Assembly: GCF_030812195.1 (NCBI RefSeq)
Contig: NZ_JAUSSF010000002.1
Span: 62,001-126,000, forward strand
Reading direction: 5' to 3'
Origin: Chryseobacterium lathyri
Lineage (GTDB): Bacteria; Bacteroidota; Bacteroidia; Flavobacteriales; Weeksellaceae
DNA length: 64,000 nt
Part shown: positions 44,583 to 53,120 of the stretch, one piece after another
Numbering within the stretch: the first letter of the stretch is position 1
Layout of the letters: every line of letters starts with the position of its first letter
The notes under the pieces: model-generated
Seen by the model: the letters and a program-made list of their open reading frames with translations, nothing else
Databases searched by the model: none
Told to the model about the DNA's origin: nothing
Position numbers and translations under genes: made by a program

Positions 44583-47500
44583 ATGCAAAATTCTTATACA
44601 GTGATCAATGCTTCAGCCGGGTCAGGGAAAACATATGCCCTTGTCCAGAGGCTTTTGATGATCTGTCTCCGCTATCCCAACCAGCAGCAGTCGATCCGGA
44701 ATATTCTCGCGCTTACCTTTACCAACAAAGCGGCCAATGAAATGAAGGAGAGAATTTTATCCTGGCTGGGAAATTTTTCTGCGGACAATTTTGCGGAAAA
44801 CAGCGACCTGAAAAACATTCAGAAAGCATTTGAAGCTGATGGGCTGAAAATAACGATTGATGAGCTTCATTACCGCTCCAAAAAACTGCTGGATTATGTC
44901 CTTCACAATTATTCTACACTAAATATCGGAACGATTGACCGATTTAATTCAAGGCTGGTAAGAAGTTTTTCTTACGAATTGGGTTTAGCGAAAAATTTTA
45001 ACCTTGAAATTGAAGCCGAACCGTTTCTGATTGAAGCCGTGGATAAAATGCTGGACCAAATCGGTGAGAATGAAAATATCTCCAATTCCTTCATGGATTA
45101 TGTGGATTACAGCCTGGAAAACAATGAAAGGATCAATCTTAATAAAAACCTTTATGATTCTGCAAAGGAGTTTGTAAAAGATATTCACTATGAACATCTG
45201 AAAAGTAACAAAAGCTTTGATGACACGAATTACGAGAATATAAAAAATACACTCAGAAAGGAAATCGTTCTGAATAAAAAAAGGTCTGCTGAACTTGCTG
45301 CTCAATCTATTGAGCTGTTCCGGTCCAGAAATATCGACATCGAAGATTTTGCACAGGGAAAAAACGGGATCGGAGGATTTTTCACTAAGGTTCAGGATTT
45401 TTACCATCAGAAAAGACCGGGTTTTCCGTTTCCCACAACGCTTGAAGAATCTGTAGTTAACAATTACAGAAAGGGAGCTTCTTCGAAAGCCAAAAGTAAA
45501 GAATCTGAGATCTTTGAAATCCTGGACCAGCTTCTTGATAACAGAATGCAGCTGATTCTTTTATACATTGAAACTCAAAAGAAGGAAAAAATCCTGTCTG
45601 CGCTTCTTCCGTTAAAGGTGAATAAGGACATTCAGGATGAGTTAAAAAAAATTGAAGAAGAAAATGATCTTGTCCTGCTCTCAAAATTTAATATCCTGAT
45701 CAATGAAAATCTTAAAAACGAGCCGTCAGCCTTTATTTATGAAAAGGTAGGTTCACAGTTTCAGCATTATTTCTTTGATGAATTCCAAGATACTTCGGAA
45801 CTGCAGTGGCAGAATTTTGTTCCGTTACGCGATCACAGTGTTTCTACGGAAAATACTTCTTTTACGCTTGTAGGAGATCCCAAACAGAGTATTTACAGGT
45901 TCCGGGGCGGGGAAAGCAAACTAATGCTGGATATTATCAACAAAAAAGAATTTTCGCCAAAGGAAGCAGCTCTTCTTGTTTTAAAGGATAACTGGCGAAG
46001 TGCTAAAAATATTGTACAGTTCAATAATGAGCTGTACCGGTATCATTCGGAAGATCTGGAAGAGGAACACCGTAATATTTTCGGGGAAGATGCTGAACAA
46101 AACTCAAAATCCCAGATCGAGGGCCGTGTAAAAGTAAGTCTGATCGAAAATCTTACAAATGAGGATTTTTATAATGATACTTCGGAAAAAATGCGGAAGG
46201 ATATTCAGGAAAGCCTGGATAATGGGTTTAAATTTTCTGATATTACGATCTTATGCCGTGGTAACTTTGATATTTTCAGCTATTCTCAAAAATTAGGAAA
46301 TCTGAAAGTGAACTATCATGGGGAAGAAACGAATATTAAAACAATTTCCGACAAAGGTCTGACACTGGAGCTTTCCAATACTTTAAAGGCTGTTATTGAA
46401 TTTCTTCGGTGGGAAATCAATCCGAAAAACAAGCCTAATCTGATCATGATGATGTATTACCTGAATGCTTTAGGAAGAATTCATATGGCAGATTTCACCT
46501 TGGAAATGAAAGAAATTCTGGATATAGAAACGCACGAAGAGGTACTTCAGTTCATCCAGAATACCTATTCCCTGAAATTGAAACAGGATAATTTTCCAAG
46601 ATTCAATCTGTATAATTTTGTGGAATACTACATCAATGAATTTGCCGTAGAAAATAAAGAGACAGATTTTCTTCTGAATTTCCTTGAAATGCTTTTCAAT
46701 TTCACACAAAATGCGGGTGCCAGCACAAAAGAATTTTTGAAATACTGGGATGAAGAAGCTTCTGCTTATACAATCCAGGCTTCGGAAAATATTGATGCTG
46801 TACAGATCATGACCATTCATAAATCAAAAGGACTGGAATTCCCTATTGTATTCATCCCGATGATGAATAAAAACCGGGACAGCGAGTTTACAAACTGGTT
46901 TGATACCAATAATGATGATGCATTAAAATCAGTCAACATTAATCAGTTCAGCAAAAATCTTGAAGTGTACGATGAAGAGATAGAGGCATTTAACAAGAAA
47001 AATTCTTATAAAAATCTTATTGACAGGTTATGTCTTCAGTATGTCGCGACTACCCGTCCTGTTGAACAGCTGTTTTTCTATCTTCAGAAAGCGAATAAAA
47101 CATCCAATAATCTTGAGCTGCTTGAATTTTTCAATGCAAAAAATACGGAAGGATCTGATGAATTCGATTTGTATGAAGTACATCCTGAAATGCTGAAAAA
47201 ACATTCTAAAGATAAAACATCATTATTTAAGACCAAAGATATTCAGAACCTTAAAAATATTAATGAAAACAGAGCGTCCATCAAGATCGCGACTCCTTCC
47301 AAAAATTATCAGGTACGGAATGAAAAGGTAAGGATCGGGCTTTTTGTTCATGAATTACTGTCAAAAATCAATACGGAGAGAGATACGGTAAAAGTTCTGG
47401 AAAGTTATGTTTTGGACGGACAAATTACCTTGGAAGAAAAAAATGAGATCCAGGAAACTTTAGTTCAGATCATCAGAAAATATTCTGAATTTTTTGATGA

Positions 47501-47723
47501 AAAATGGGAAGTGATTAATGAAAAAGATATCATGATTTCAGAAAGAGGTCAAAGCCATATTTTCAGACCCGACCGTATTCTGAAGGGAGAAGAAGGGTAT
47601 ATTATTGTTGACTTTAAAACGGGTGAAGAAACAGAAAAAAATGACCAACAAATTGAGAATTATAAACGTATTCTTGAAAGTCTGGGAAGAAAAGTGTTAA
47701 AGACTCAGCTGATTTATCTATAG
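44583..47723 (+). CDS. UvrD-like helicase with C-terminal nuclease domain (RecB/AddA-like)
   Basis: 1046 residues. Helicase motifs I (ASAGSGKT, residues 10-17), II (FDEFQDTSELQW, near 398) and VI (QYVATTRP). The C-terminal region has a PD-(D/E)xK nuclease arrangement: GLFVHELL, FRPDR and YIIVDFKTG with D and K of the catalytic core. Likely subunit of a RecBCD/AddAB-type break-repair nuclease; the AddB-like partner is not in the window. Monocistronic here. Confidence 0.9.
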   Translation: MQNSYTVINASAGSGKTYALVQRLLMICLRYPNQQQSIRNILALTFTNKAANEMKERILSWLGNFSADNFAENSDLKNIQKAFEADGLKITIDELHYRSKKLLDYVLHNYSTLNIGTIDRFNSRLVRSFSYELGLAKNFNLEIEAEPFLIEAVDKMLDQIGENENISNSFMDYVDYSLENNERINLNKNLYDSAKEFVKDIHYEHLKSNKSFDDTNYENIKNTLRKEIVLNKKRSAELAAQSIELFRSRNIDIEDFAQGKNGIGGFFTKVQDFYHQKRPGFPFPTTLEESVVNNYRKGASSKAKSKESEIFEILDQLLDNRMQLILLYIETQKKEKILSALLPLKVNKDIQDELKKIEEENDLVLLSKFNILINENLKNEPSAFIYEKVGSQFQHYFFDEFQDTSELQWQNFVPLRDHSVSTENTSFTLVGDPKQSIYRFRGGESKLMLDIINKKEFSPKEAALLVLKDNWRSAKNIVQFNNELYRYHSEDLEEEHRNIFGEDAEQNSKSQIEGRVKVSLIENLTNEDFYNDTSEKMRKDIQESLDNGFKFSDITILCRGNFDIFSYSQKLGNLKVNYHGEETNIKTISDKGLTLELSNTLKAVIEFLRWEINPKNKPNLIMMMYYLNALGRIHMADFTLEMKEILDIETHEEVLQFIQNTYSLKLKQDNFPRFNLYNFVEYYINEFAVENKETDFLLNFLEMLFNFTQNAGASTKEFLKYWDEEASAYTIQASENIDAVQIMTIHKSKGLEFPIVFIPMMNKNRDSEFTNWFDTNNDDALKSVNINQFSKNLEVYDEEIEAFNKKNSYKNLIDRLCLQYVATTRPVEQLFFYLQKANKTSNNLELLEFFNAKNTEGSDEFDLYEVHPEMLKKHSKDKTSLFKTKDIQNLKNINENRASIKIATPSKNYQVRNEKVRIGLFVHELLSKINTERDTVKVLESYVLDGQITLEEKNEIQETLVQIIRKYSEFFDEKWEVINEKDIMISERGQSHIFRPDRILKGEEGYIIVDFKTGEETEKNDQQIENYKRILESLGRKVLKTQLIYL

Positions 47724-47740
47724 AGGAATCTGTATTATCT

Positions 47741-47884
47741 TTTTCCACATTGTTTTCCACAACATAATGTTGATAACTTTAAAATTTCTCATCAACAAGC
47801 TGATTATCAAAATTATACCATAAAGCTTAAAGAACAGATTTATCAATAATCAGAACAAAATCTTACAGAGATGTTTGTGGATAA
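47741..47884. other. DnaA-box cluster (candidate origin or DnaA-binding region)
   Basis: TTTTCCACA occurs at 47741-47749 and 47753-47761, TTATCAACA (one mismatch) on the minus strand at 47768-47776, and a perfect TTATCCACA on the minus strand at 47876-47884. All match the TTWTNCACA consensus except the third, which has one change. They lie in an AT-rich stretch between two convergent genes. Confidence 0.45.
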
Positions 47885-47899
47885 CCTGATCATAAAAAT

Positions 47900-47938
47900 G
47901 AAACCGCCCCGCCGTTCTTCGAACGGCGGGGCGGTTTC
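47900..47938 (-). terminator. Very strong GC-rich hairpin between helicase and ferritin genes
   Basis: GAAACCGCCCCGCCGTTC pairs perfectly with its complement around TTC, an 18-base stem of about 70 percent GC in an AT-rich genome. On the minus strand it is followed by ATTTTTATG, so it can terminate the ferritin transcript. Confidence 0.75.
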
Positions 47939-47953
47939 TACAGTATAATGTAT

Positions 47954-48463
47954 TTAAGCTGTTGTCGCAGGCACAAAAACTCTCTGAGACAATTCCTGAT
48001 CGAAAAGATAAAGTGCAGATGGATTATCACAAACCATTTTGATTTTTGTAACATACTGTGAAGCGCTGGCCTCTTCTTCTACCTGCTCATTGATGAACCA
48101 CTGCATAAAAGATGTTGTTGCAAAATCACCCTCATCATTGGCATTTTTCACAATATTGAAAATACTTCTGGTTACTTTTTTCTCATGTTCCAATGCTTTT
48201 TCAAAAATATCAGTAGCATTTTCGAACTCATGCGGAGGTTTTGCAATTTCTCCGATGATGATCTCTCCGCCTACGTCATTTAAAAAATCAAACATTTTAT
48301 CTGCATGCATCAATTCTTCTTTGCTCTGAACTCTGAAATAGTTTGCAATTCCATCAAGGTCTTTTCCTGAAAACCAGGCAGACATTGAAAGGTAATATTG
48401 TGCTGCATATTGTTCGTGAGCTATCTGTTCGTTAATTAACGTTGCAATTTTTTCGCTGATCAT
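47954..48463 (-). CDS. Ferritin (bacterial FtnA-like)
   Basis: 169 residues from ATG 48463, the normal ferritin length. Ferroxidase-centre residues are visible in NEQIAHEQYAAQYYL (E, H), EELMHADKM and FINEQVEEEA. It stores iron as a ferric mineral core. A longer frame to 48562 is possible but runs through the promoter at 48481-48511, so the shorter start is chosen. A strong hairpin follows. Confidence 0.93.
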   Translation of the reverse strand: MISEKIATLINEQIAHEQYAAQYYLSMSAWFSGKDLDGIANYFRVQSKEELMHADKMFDFLNDVGGEIIIGEIAKPPHEFENATDIFEKALEHEKKVTRSIFNIVKNANDEGDFATTSFMQWFINEQVEEEASASQYVTKIKMVCDNPSALYLFDQELSQRVFVPATTA

Positions 48464-48480
48464 AAGTATAAATTTATAGT

Positions 48481-48511
48481 CAAAAATACGCAATAAAAGC
48501 CCGAAATCAAA
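48481..48511 (-). promoter_or_regulatory. Ferritin promoter
   Basis: Minus strand: TTTG (48511-48508), 19 bases, TATTTTTG (48488-48481). The ATG is 17 bases further on. Full match to the Bacteroidota consensus. Confidence 0.8.
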
Positions 48512-48530
48512 AGTTTTAATGAAAATTAAT

Positions 48531-48559
48531 ACAAAAAGGGCGGGATAAAACCCGCCCTT
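48531..48559 (-). terminator. Terminator of the Spy-like gene
   Basis: AAGGGCGGG pairs perfectly with CCCGCCCTT around six bases, with a T-run on the minus strand, 30 bases after the gene's stop. Confidence 0.85.
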
Positions 48560-48589
48560 CACACATTAAAAAATCAAAATTATGAATTG

Positions 48590-49036
48590 TTATTTTGCTT
48601 CCGGAGCAGCAGTATTCATAGTCTTTTTCATCATTTTTCTATCCTTCATTGCCACTCTTCTCTGCTCCATTTTTGCTTTTCTGTCAGCCTGCCATTTATC
48701 ATATTGATCAGGTGTCAGGATTTTTTTCATATCAGCATCCATCTGAGCTCTTTTAGCTTTCATCTCTTCCATTTTAGCCTGTCTTACTTCTTTATTCTTG
48801 TCGAAGTCAGCTTTCATTTCAGACTTTCTTTTTTCATGAAGGCTTTTAATCTGTGCTACCTGAGACTCGTTCAGGTTAAGATCTTTTTGCATCTGATCAA
48901 GGTGTTCCTGATGCTTCTGCTCCATTTTTTGATGTTTCTCTGCTTTTCTGGCTTGTCTATCCTGTGGAGTTGTTGTTTGTGCCATTGCAAAGCTTCCTAT
49001 TCCGATAAATGCTATTGCTAAAACTAATTTTTTCAT
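48590..49036 (-). CDS. Periplasmic Spy/CpxP-like protein, Met/Lys-rich
   Basis: 148 residues: signal peptide (KKLVLAIAFIGIGSFAMAQ) then an all-helical, very charged body with Spy-like features, including LNESQVAQIKSLHEKR and ILTPDQYDKW (LTxxQ-type motif). Spy-like proteins act as small periplasmic chaperones or metal binders. The Met- and Lys-rich composition fits metal binding, but no site is proven. Confidence 0.75.
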   Translation of the reverse strand: MKKLVLAIAFIGIGSFAMAQTTTPQDRQARKAEKHQKMEQKHQEHLDQMQKDLNLNESQVAQIKSLHEKRKSEMKADFDKNKEVRQAKMEEMKAKRAQMDADMKKILTPDQYDKWQADRKAKMEQRRVAMKDRKMMKKTMNTAAPEAK

Positions 49037-49140
49037 CTTAAAAAATATTTAATTAATTGTTATACATCTTTTTGATTATCAGTTAAAAGATAAGTTAAAC
49101 TGAAATATTCATAAAAAATGTTAAATTTTAACATTAAAAC

Positions 49141-49174
49141 AATAAAAAAAGGACAGATCCTAAAACCTGTCCTT
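49141..49174 (-). terminator. Terminator of the Tyr/Asp- and GGFR-rich gene
   Basis: AAGGACAG pairs with CTGTCCTT around ten bases, then a T-run on the minus strand. Confidence 0.8.
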
Positions 49175-49205
49175 CACACCACTTAAATATAATATATGAA
49201 AATTA

Positions 49206-50183
49206 TTATCTGTTACTTACCAATCTGTTTCTGAAACCACCTCCTCTGTTTTCACTGCCGTTGTTCTGTGATCTCGAAGGGGAACTTTCAGACCTGGAGC
49301 TTCCATTGTTTCCTCTAAATCCTCCACTGTTATTTTCTCTTTTTGGAGCTCTTTCTCTGTTTGCTTCATTATTTCCTCTGAAACCACCGTTACCACCATT
49401 ATTTCCAAATCCACCGCGTGTTCCGTTATTTTCAGAATTCCCTCTGAATCCTCCGTTATTTCTTACTCCATTATTTTCATTACTGCGGAAACCGTTGTTA
49501 TTATGATCAGCCTGCTTACGGAAGCCTCCGGAATTATTATCATCTCTGGACCCTCTGAATCCATCAGATCTGCTTGTTCTGATCACATTAAAAGTTGGAT
49601 TATCCATTCTTCGGAATCTCGACCTGTCTACTCTGTACACATTGATATTTACATTCCTGTACCTCGGCATTACTGCATATCTTGGTGCATAATAAGTTCT
49701 TCTGTAATTCTGGAAGTAAACAATCGGGCTGGCTCCGCGGTAATAATTGTTTTGGAAAACAACAAATACTCTAGGGCCTAAAATTCTCTCCAATGCATAG
49801 AATCTGTCATAATACCATCTGTCCGGATTGTATCTGTAAAAATTATTCCATGTAGAAAAGTTTACATACAGGTTATTAAGACTTAAAATCTGATCAATCT
49901 GCCATCGGTTCAGCCTGTTATCTCTGAAAAATACATTCCAGTTGATATTTACAACACTGTTTCTGTAGTCATTATAATATGCCTGGTAATAATCGCTTGG
50001 ATAATAATCCTGAGGATAGTTATAGTAATAATCGTCCGGGAAGTAGTTTCTGTCATCTTCATCATGATAATAGCCGTCTCCATTCTGGTAATATCCGTCA
50101 TCTCCCCATCCATTATTTGGATACTGCTGGGCGGAAGACAACACTGCCAGTCCCAAGGCAAATCCCAAAAGTATTTTTTTCAT
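49206..50183 (-). CDS. Secreted low-complexity protein: Tyr/Asp-rich head, GGFR repeat tail
   Basis: 325 residues with a signal peptide (KKILLGFALGLAVLSSAQ). Residues about 20-75 are extremely Y, D, N and P rich (YYHDEDD, DDYYYNYPQDYYPSDYY); 75-190 look folded and aromatic (WNVFFRDNRLNRWQIDQIL...YYRGASPIVYFQNYRRTYY); the last 130 are N, G, R and S rich with repeated GGFRGN/GGFR units, an RGG-like tail. No catalytic motif. Possibly an adhesive, aggregating or nucleic-acid-binding secreted protein; the sequence does not decide. It is monocistronic. Confidence 0.8.
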   Translation of the reverse strand: MKKILLGFALGLAVLSSAQQYPNNGWGDDGYYQNGDGYYHDEDDRNYFPDDYYYNYPQDYYPSDYYQAYYNDYRNSVVNINWNVFFRDNRLNRWQIDQILSLNNLYVNFSTWNNFYRYNPDRWYYDRFYALERILGPRVFVVFQNNYYRGASPIVYFQNYRRTYYAPRYAVMPRYRNVNINVYRVDRSRFRRMDNPTFNVIRTSRSDGFRGSRDDNNSGGFRKQADHNNNGFRSNENNGVRNNGGFRGNSENNGTRGGFGNNGGNGGFRGNNEANRERAPKRENNSGGFRGNNGSSRSESSPSRSQNNGSENRGGGFRNRLVSNR

Positions 50184-50251
50184 TTCTATAGTCGTTAATT
50201 GGTTAGTATATAGCAGAATATCTCTATTCTATCTTTTGGATATAAATAAAA

Positions 50252-50285
50252 AAAAGAAGTTAAATCCTAAGATAAAACTTCTTTT
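50252..50285 (-). terminator. malQ terminator
   Basis: AAAAGAAGTT pairs perfectly with AACTTCTTTT around 14 bases, downstream of the malQ stop on the minus strand. Confidence 0.65.
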
Positions 50286-50322
50286 AATTTATTTTTAACT
50301 AACTGATAATCAAATGTTAAAT

Positions 50323-52977
50323 TTACAACCTTCCACTATCTTTTATCCAATAGGCTATTTTTTCATTAAACCTTTTCTTATCTTTTAAATCTTCCAGCTT
50401 TAAATGCATCCTGTAACGCCAGTAATGAGGGAAAACCGCTGGATTATTGATTCTTTCATTATCCATATTCAGGTTAGTTAACTCCGGGTCCGTGGCCAGA
50501 AACTCCTGGATTGGGAAAACAGCCAGCATTGCTTCAGTGTAAAGATGTTGTTTCATAATGATCTCAGCAAGATGGGAATCCATTTCTTCCGGAGCCTTCC
50601 CGTACTGAACCAGCTGTTGATTAAAATATTTTTGCGTCAATGCAGAATCTTCTTTCCACCATTGTCTCAGCGTTGAGCTATCATGTGAGGAAGCTGTTAC
50701 TACATTCATATAATCAGCTTTTTTAGGATTGTAAAACGGAATATTGTCTGACGGCATTCGCTGTACTTTTAAAGCAATGATCGCCAACTCATCCATTACA
50801 ACAGGTACACAGGCAGGAACCATTCCCAGGTCCTCACCACAGATCAGCATTTTCGTTGCGTTAAGAATAACCGGAAGCTTTTCCATTGCCTTTTCGTACC
50901 ACAGGTGATCCTGTCTTCTGAAGAAATAATCATGGTACAGCTCATAAATCGCCTTCCTTTCCCATTCGGAAAGATAGGTATAGGAATCAGTATTATACAC
51001 ATTAAACCTTGGGTGATACACTGTTTCGCCATTCCGCTCTTCAGTAAGGAACAAAACATTGGCACATAAAGAGATAAGCTTTTCTTCTATAGAGCCTTGC
51101 GGATTCTTTTTGAAAAACTCTGCCAGCTTTCTCTGGGTATCAAATTCTTCTTTAAATGTATATGTTCCGTCATTATTGCTTTTAATAAATTCAAAAACTT
51201 TACTGCTTTCTTCCCCGAAATATTCCCACAAGATTCTTTCATTGATGAAAGGCTTACAATATCTGTTGAAATCAAAAGGAATATGCCTAGCTTTAAATTC
51301 ATCCAGAACAATAGGAACAGCCGGATAAAAATATCCTAAAATTCCCTGTGTAGCGGAAACCGGCATCCTCCAAATCCTGAAAAAACCCAAGATATGATCA
51401 ATTCTCATGGCATCGAAATACTGCTCGAGTGCTTTAAACCTGTTTTTCCACCAACGGTAATCATCTTCCTTCATCGCTTCCCAATTGTATGTCGGGAATT
51501 CCCAGTTCTGTCCCAGCTCCGTAAACTGGTCAGGTGGTGCTCCGGCCTGGAAATCCATTCCGAAAAGCTCGGGCTCGGTCCATGCTTCCACAGAATGCCT
51601 GTAAATACCGATCGGAAGATCTCCCTTTAAGGAAACCCCTAAGCTATGGATATAATCTACCGCATCTTTCAATTGTAAATGAAGTTGGTACTGCACCCAG
51701 GCATGAAGCATAGACGCATCATAATCTTTACTTTTTGTAGTGAAAAACTGTGAAATTTTTCCTGCGATATATTTTTTATGGGTTTTCCAGTCGTTGAAAT
51801 TCGGTGTTTTATATTTATCCCTAAGCACACAGAAAGCGGCATAAGGAGTCAGCCAGTAATCATTATCTTTTATAAATTTTTTAAAGTTCCTGTCCTTATA
51901 GATTTTCTCTTTGTCTGCATTGAAAACTGCTTTTAAAAATTTCCATTTTCCTTGGATCATTTTCTCATAATCAATGAGTTCAAGAGCATTCAATACTTCT
52001 TTTTCAGACTGATATTCAGAAACTAATTCTTCCGGTAAATCAAAATCAAGATTTTCCAATGAAATATACTGCGGATGCAATGCATAAACAGAAACAGCTG
52101 CGTAAGGATAAGAATCTGTCCAGGAATAATTAGCAGTGGTATCATTAATTGGAAGGATCTGGATAATCCCCAGATTGGTTTCCTTCGTCCAGTCTGCCAG
52201 CTTTTTAAGGTCGGAAAATTCTCCGACTCCAAAACCGCTCTCACTTCTTAAAGAAAATACAGGAACTGCCACACCAGCATCATGATACATCTGGTAAGAT
52301 TTGAATTTAAAGTAATGATTTGAAACAATCTGAAGCACATCTTTCAACTGATTGGCAACCGTAAATCTGTTTTCGCCAGTCTCAACGTCAATAATTTTTC
52401 CTTCTTTTTTGCTGTAGAGGCAATATTTAAACTGGATAAACTCGCTTTCAGGAATTTCAACAGATACTTCCCAGATTCCGAAATCTGTCTGCGTAAGACG
52501 GATCGCTTTATTATAATCCCAGCCTCCCAGAGAAGCCGTACTTCCGAAAAGAGCAATTTCCCAGTCCGGATTGTAAACAGGCGCTTCAATCCTGAATAAA
52601 TGGGTATGCTTTTTTAAAACAGCTGCTTTTTCGGGAACAAACTGATTGAGCTTATTATAAAGGATTTTATTGTTTAAATAGTTCTCAGGGAAGTTCTTAT
52701 TATTCCATTCATCAAAAATAATAAACTCTTTGTAGTTATGCGGGAAATTAAGATTGTGCAGCACAAATTCTTCTCTAAGAATATTGCTCTTTTCATCTGT
52801 CAGCTGATATTTATATGAAATTGATTTTGAAAAATAATCTACTTCACATTTCCAAATGCCGTTTTCTGCATAAAACAGGGTATGAGTCTGAACAGCAGCA
52901 CTTTCCTCATCCACAATCAGGAGCTGTAGATTCTGTCCGGCCTTTGCATTATACCCTACATTAAAGTATAGCTTCAT
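50323..52977 (-). CDS. malQ: 4-alpha-glucanotransferase, DPE2 type with two starch-binding domains
   Basis: 884 residues, longer than Escherichia coli MalQ. The first about 210 residues contain two CBM20-like starch-binding domains (LYFNVGYNAKAGQNLQLL; VYNPDWEIALFGSTASLGGW), then the GH77 catalytic domain with AMRIDHILGF (nucleophile Asp), ICGEDLGM (acid/base Glu) and ASSHDSSTLR (transition-state Asp). This architecture matches plant DPE2 and its bacterial relatives, which disproportionate maltose and glycans. Cytoplasmic. No other glycogen genes are adjacent. Confidence 0.92.
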   Translation of the reverse strand: MKLYFNVGYNAKAGQNLQLLIVDEESAAVQTHTLFYAENGIWKCEVDYFSKSISYKYQLTDEKSNILREEFVLHNLNFPHNYKEFIIFDEWNNKNFPENYLNNKILYNKLNQFVPEKAAVLKKHTHLFRIEAPVYNPDWEIALFGSTASLGGWDYNKAIRLTQTDFGIWEVSVEIPESEFIQFKYCLYSKKEGKIIDVETGENRFTVANQLKDVLQIVSNHYFKFKSYQMYHDAGVAVPVFSLRSESGFGVGEFSDLKKLADWTKETNLGIIQILPINDTTANYSWTDSYPYAAVSVYALHPQYISLENLDFDLPEELVSEYQSEKEVLNALELIDYEKMIQGKWKFLKAVFNADKEKIYKDRNFKKFIKDNDYWLTPYAAFCVLRDKYKTPNFNDWKTHKKYIAGKISQFFTTKSKDYDASMLHAWVQYQLHLQLKDAVDYIHSLGVSLKGDLPIGIYRHSVEAWTEPELFGMDFQAGAPPDQFTELGQNWEFPTYNWEAMKEDDYRWWKNRFKALEQYFDAMRIDHILGFFRIWRMPVSATQGILGYFYPAVPIVLDEFKARHIPFDFNRYCKPFINERILWEYFGEESSKVFEFIKSNNDGTYTFKEEFDTQRKLAEFFKKNPQGSIEEKLISLCANVLFLTEERNGETVYHPRFNVYNTDSYTYLSEWERKAIYELYHDYFFRRQDHLWYEKAMEKLPVILNATKMLICGEDLGMVPACVPVVMDELAIIALKVQRMPSDNIPFYNPKKADYMNVVTASSHDSSTLRQWWKEDSALTQKYFNQQLVQYGKAPEEMDSHLAEIIMKQHLYTEAMLAVFPIQEFLATDPELTNLNMDNERINNPAVFPHYWRYRMHLKLEDLKDKKRFNEKIAYWIKDSGRL

Positions 52978-53044
52978 CTATATTTTTTTATAAAAATACA
53001 TTTTAATATCGAAAAATAAAACTTATGAAGATCAAATAATCATT

Positions 53045-53073
53045 AAAAAACCTTTCCAAAATACTTGAAAAGG
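53045..53073 (-). terminator. Terminator of the T9SS cargo gene
   Basis: CCTTTCC (53051-53057) pairs with GAAAAGG (53067-53073) with one G-U pair; AAAAAA before it reads as a T-run on the minus strand. Confidence 0.6.
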
Positions 53074-53120
53074 CTTGTATTTATTAGAGTTAAAGAAATT
53101 TGCAACAATAATGTAAGCTA

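Noticed and set aside
48464..48562. Longer ferritin with 33 extra N-terminal residues
   Set aside because: The extension runs through a well-formed promoter (48481-48511), and ferritins begin at the MISEKIATL-like start.
48587..49021. Plus-strand frame of 144 residues opposite the Spy-like gene
   Set aside because: Mirror of the Lys/Met-rich coding strand; the minus-strand frame has a signal peptide, a terminator and the Spy-type motif.
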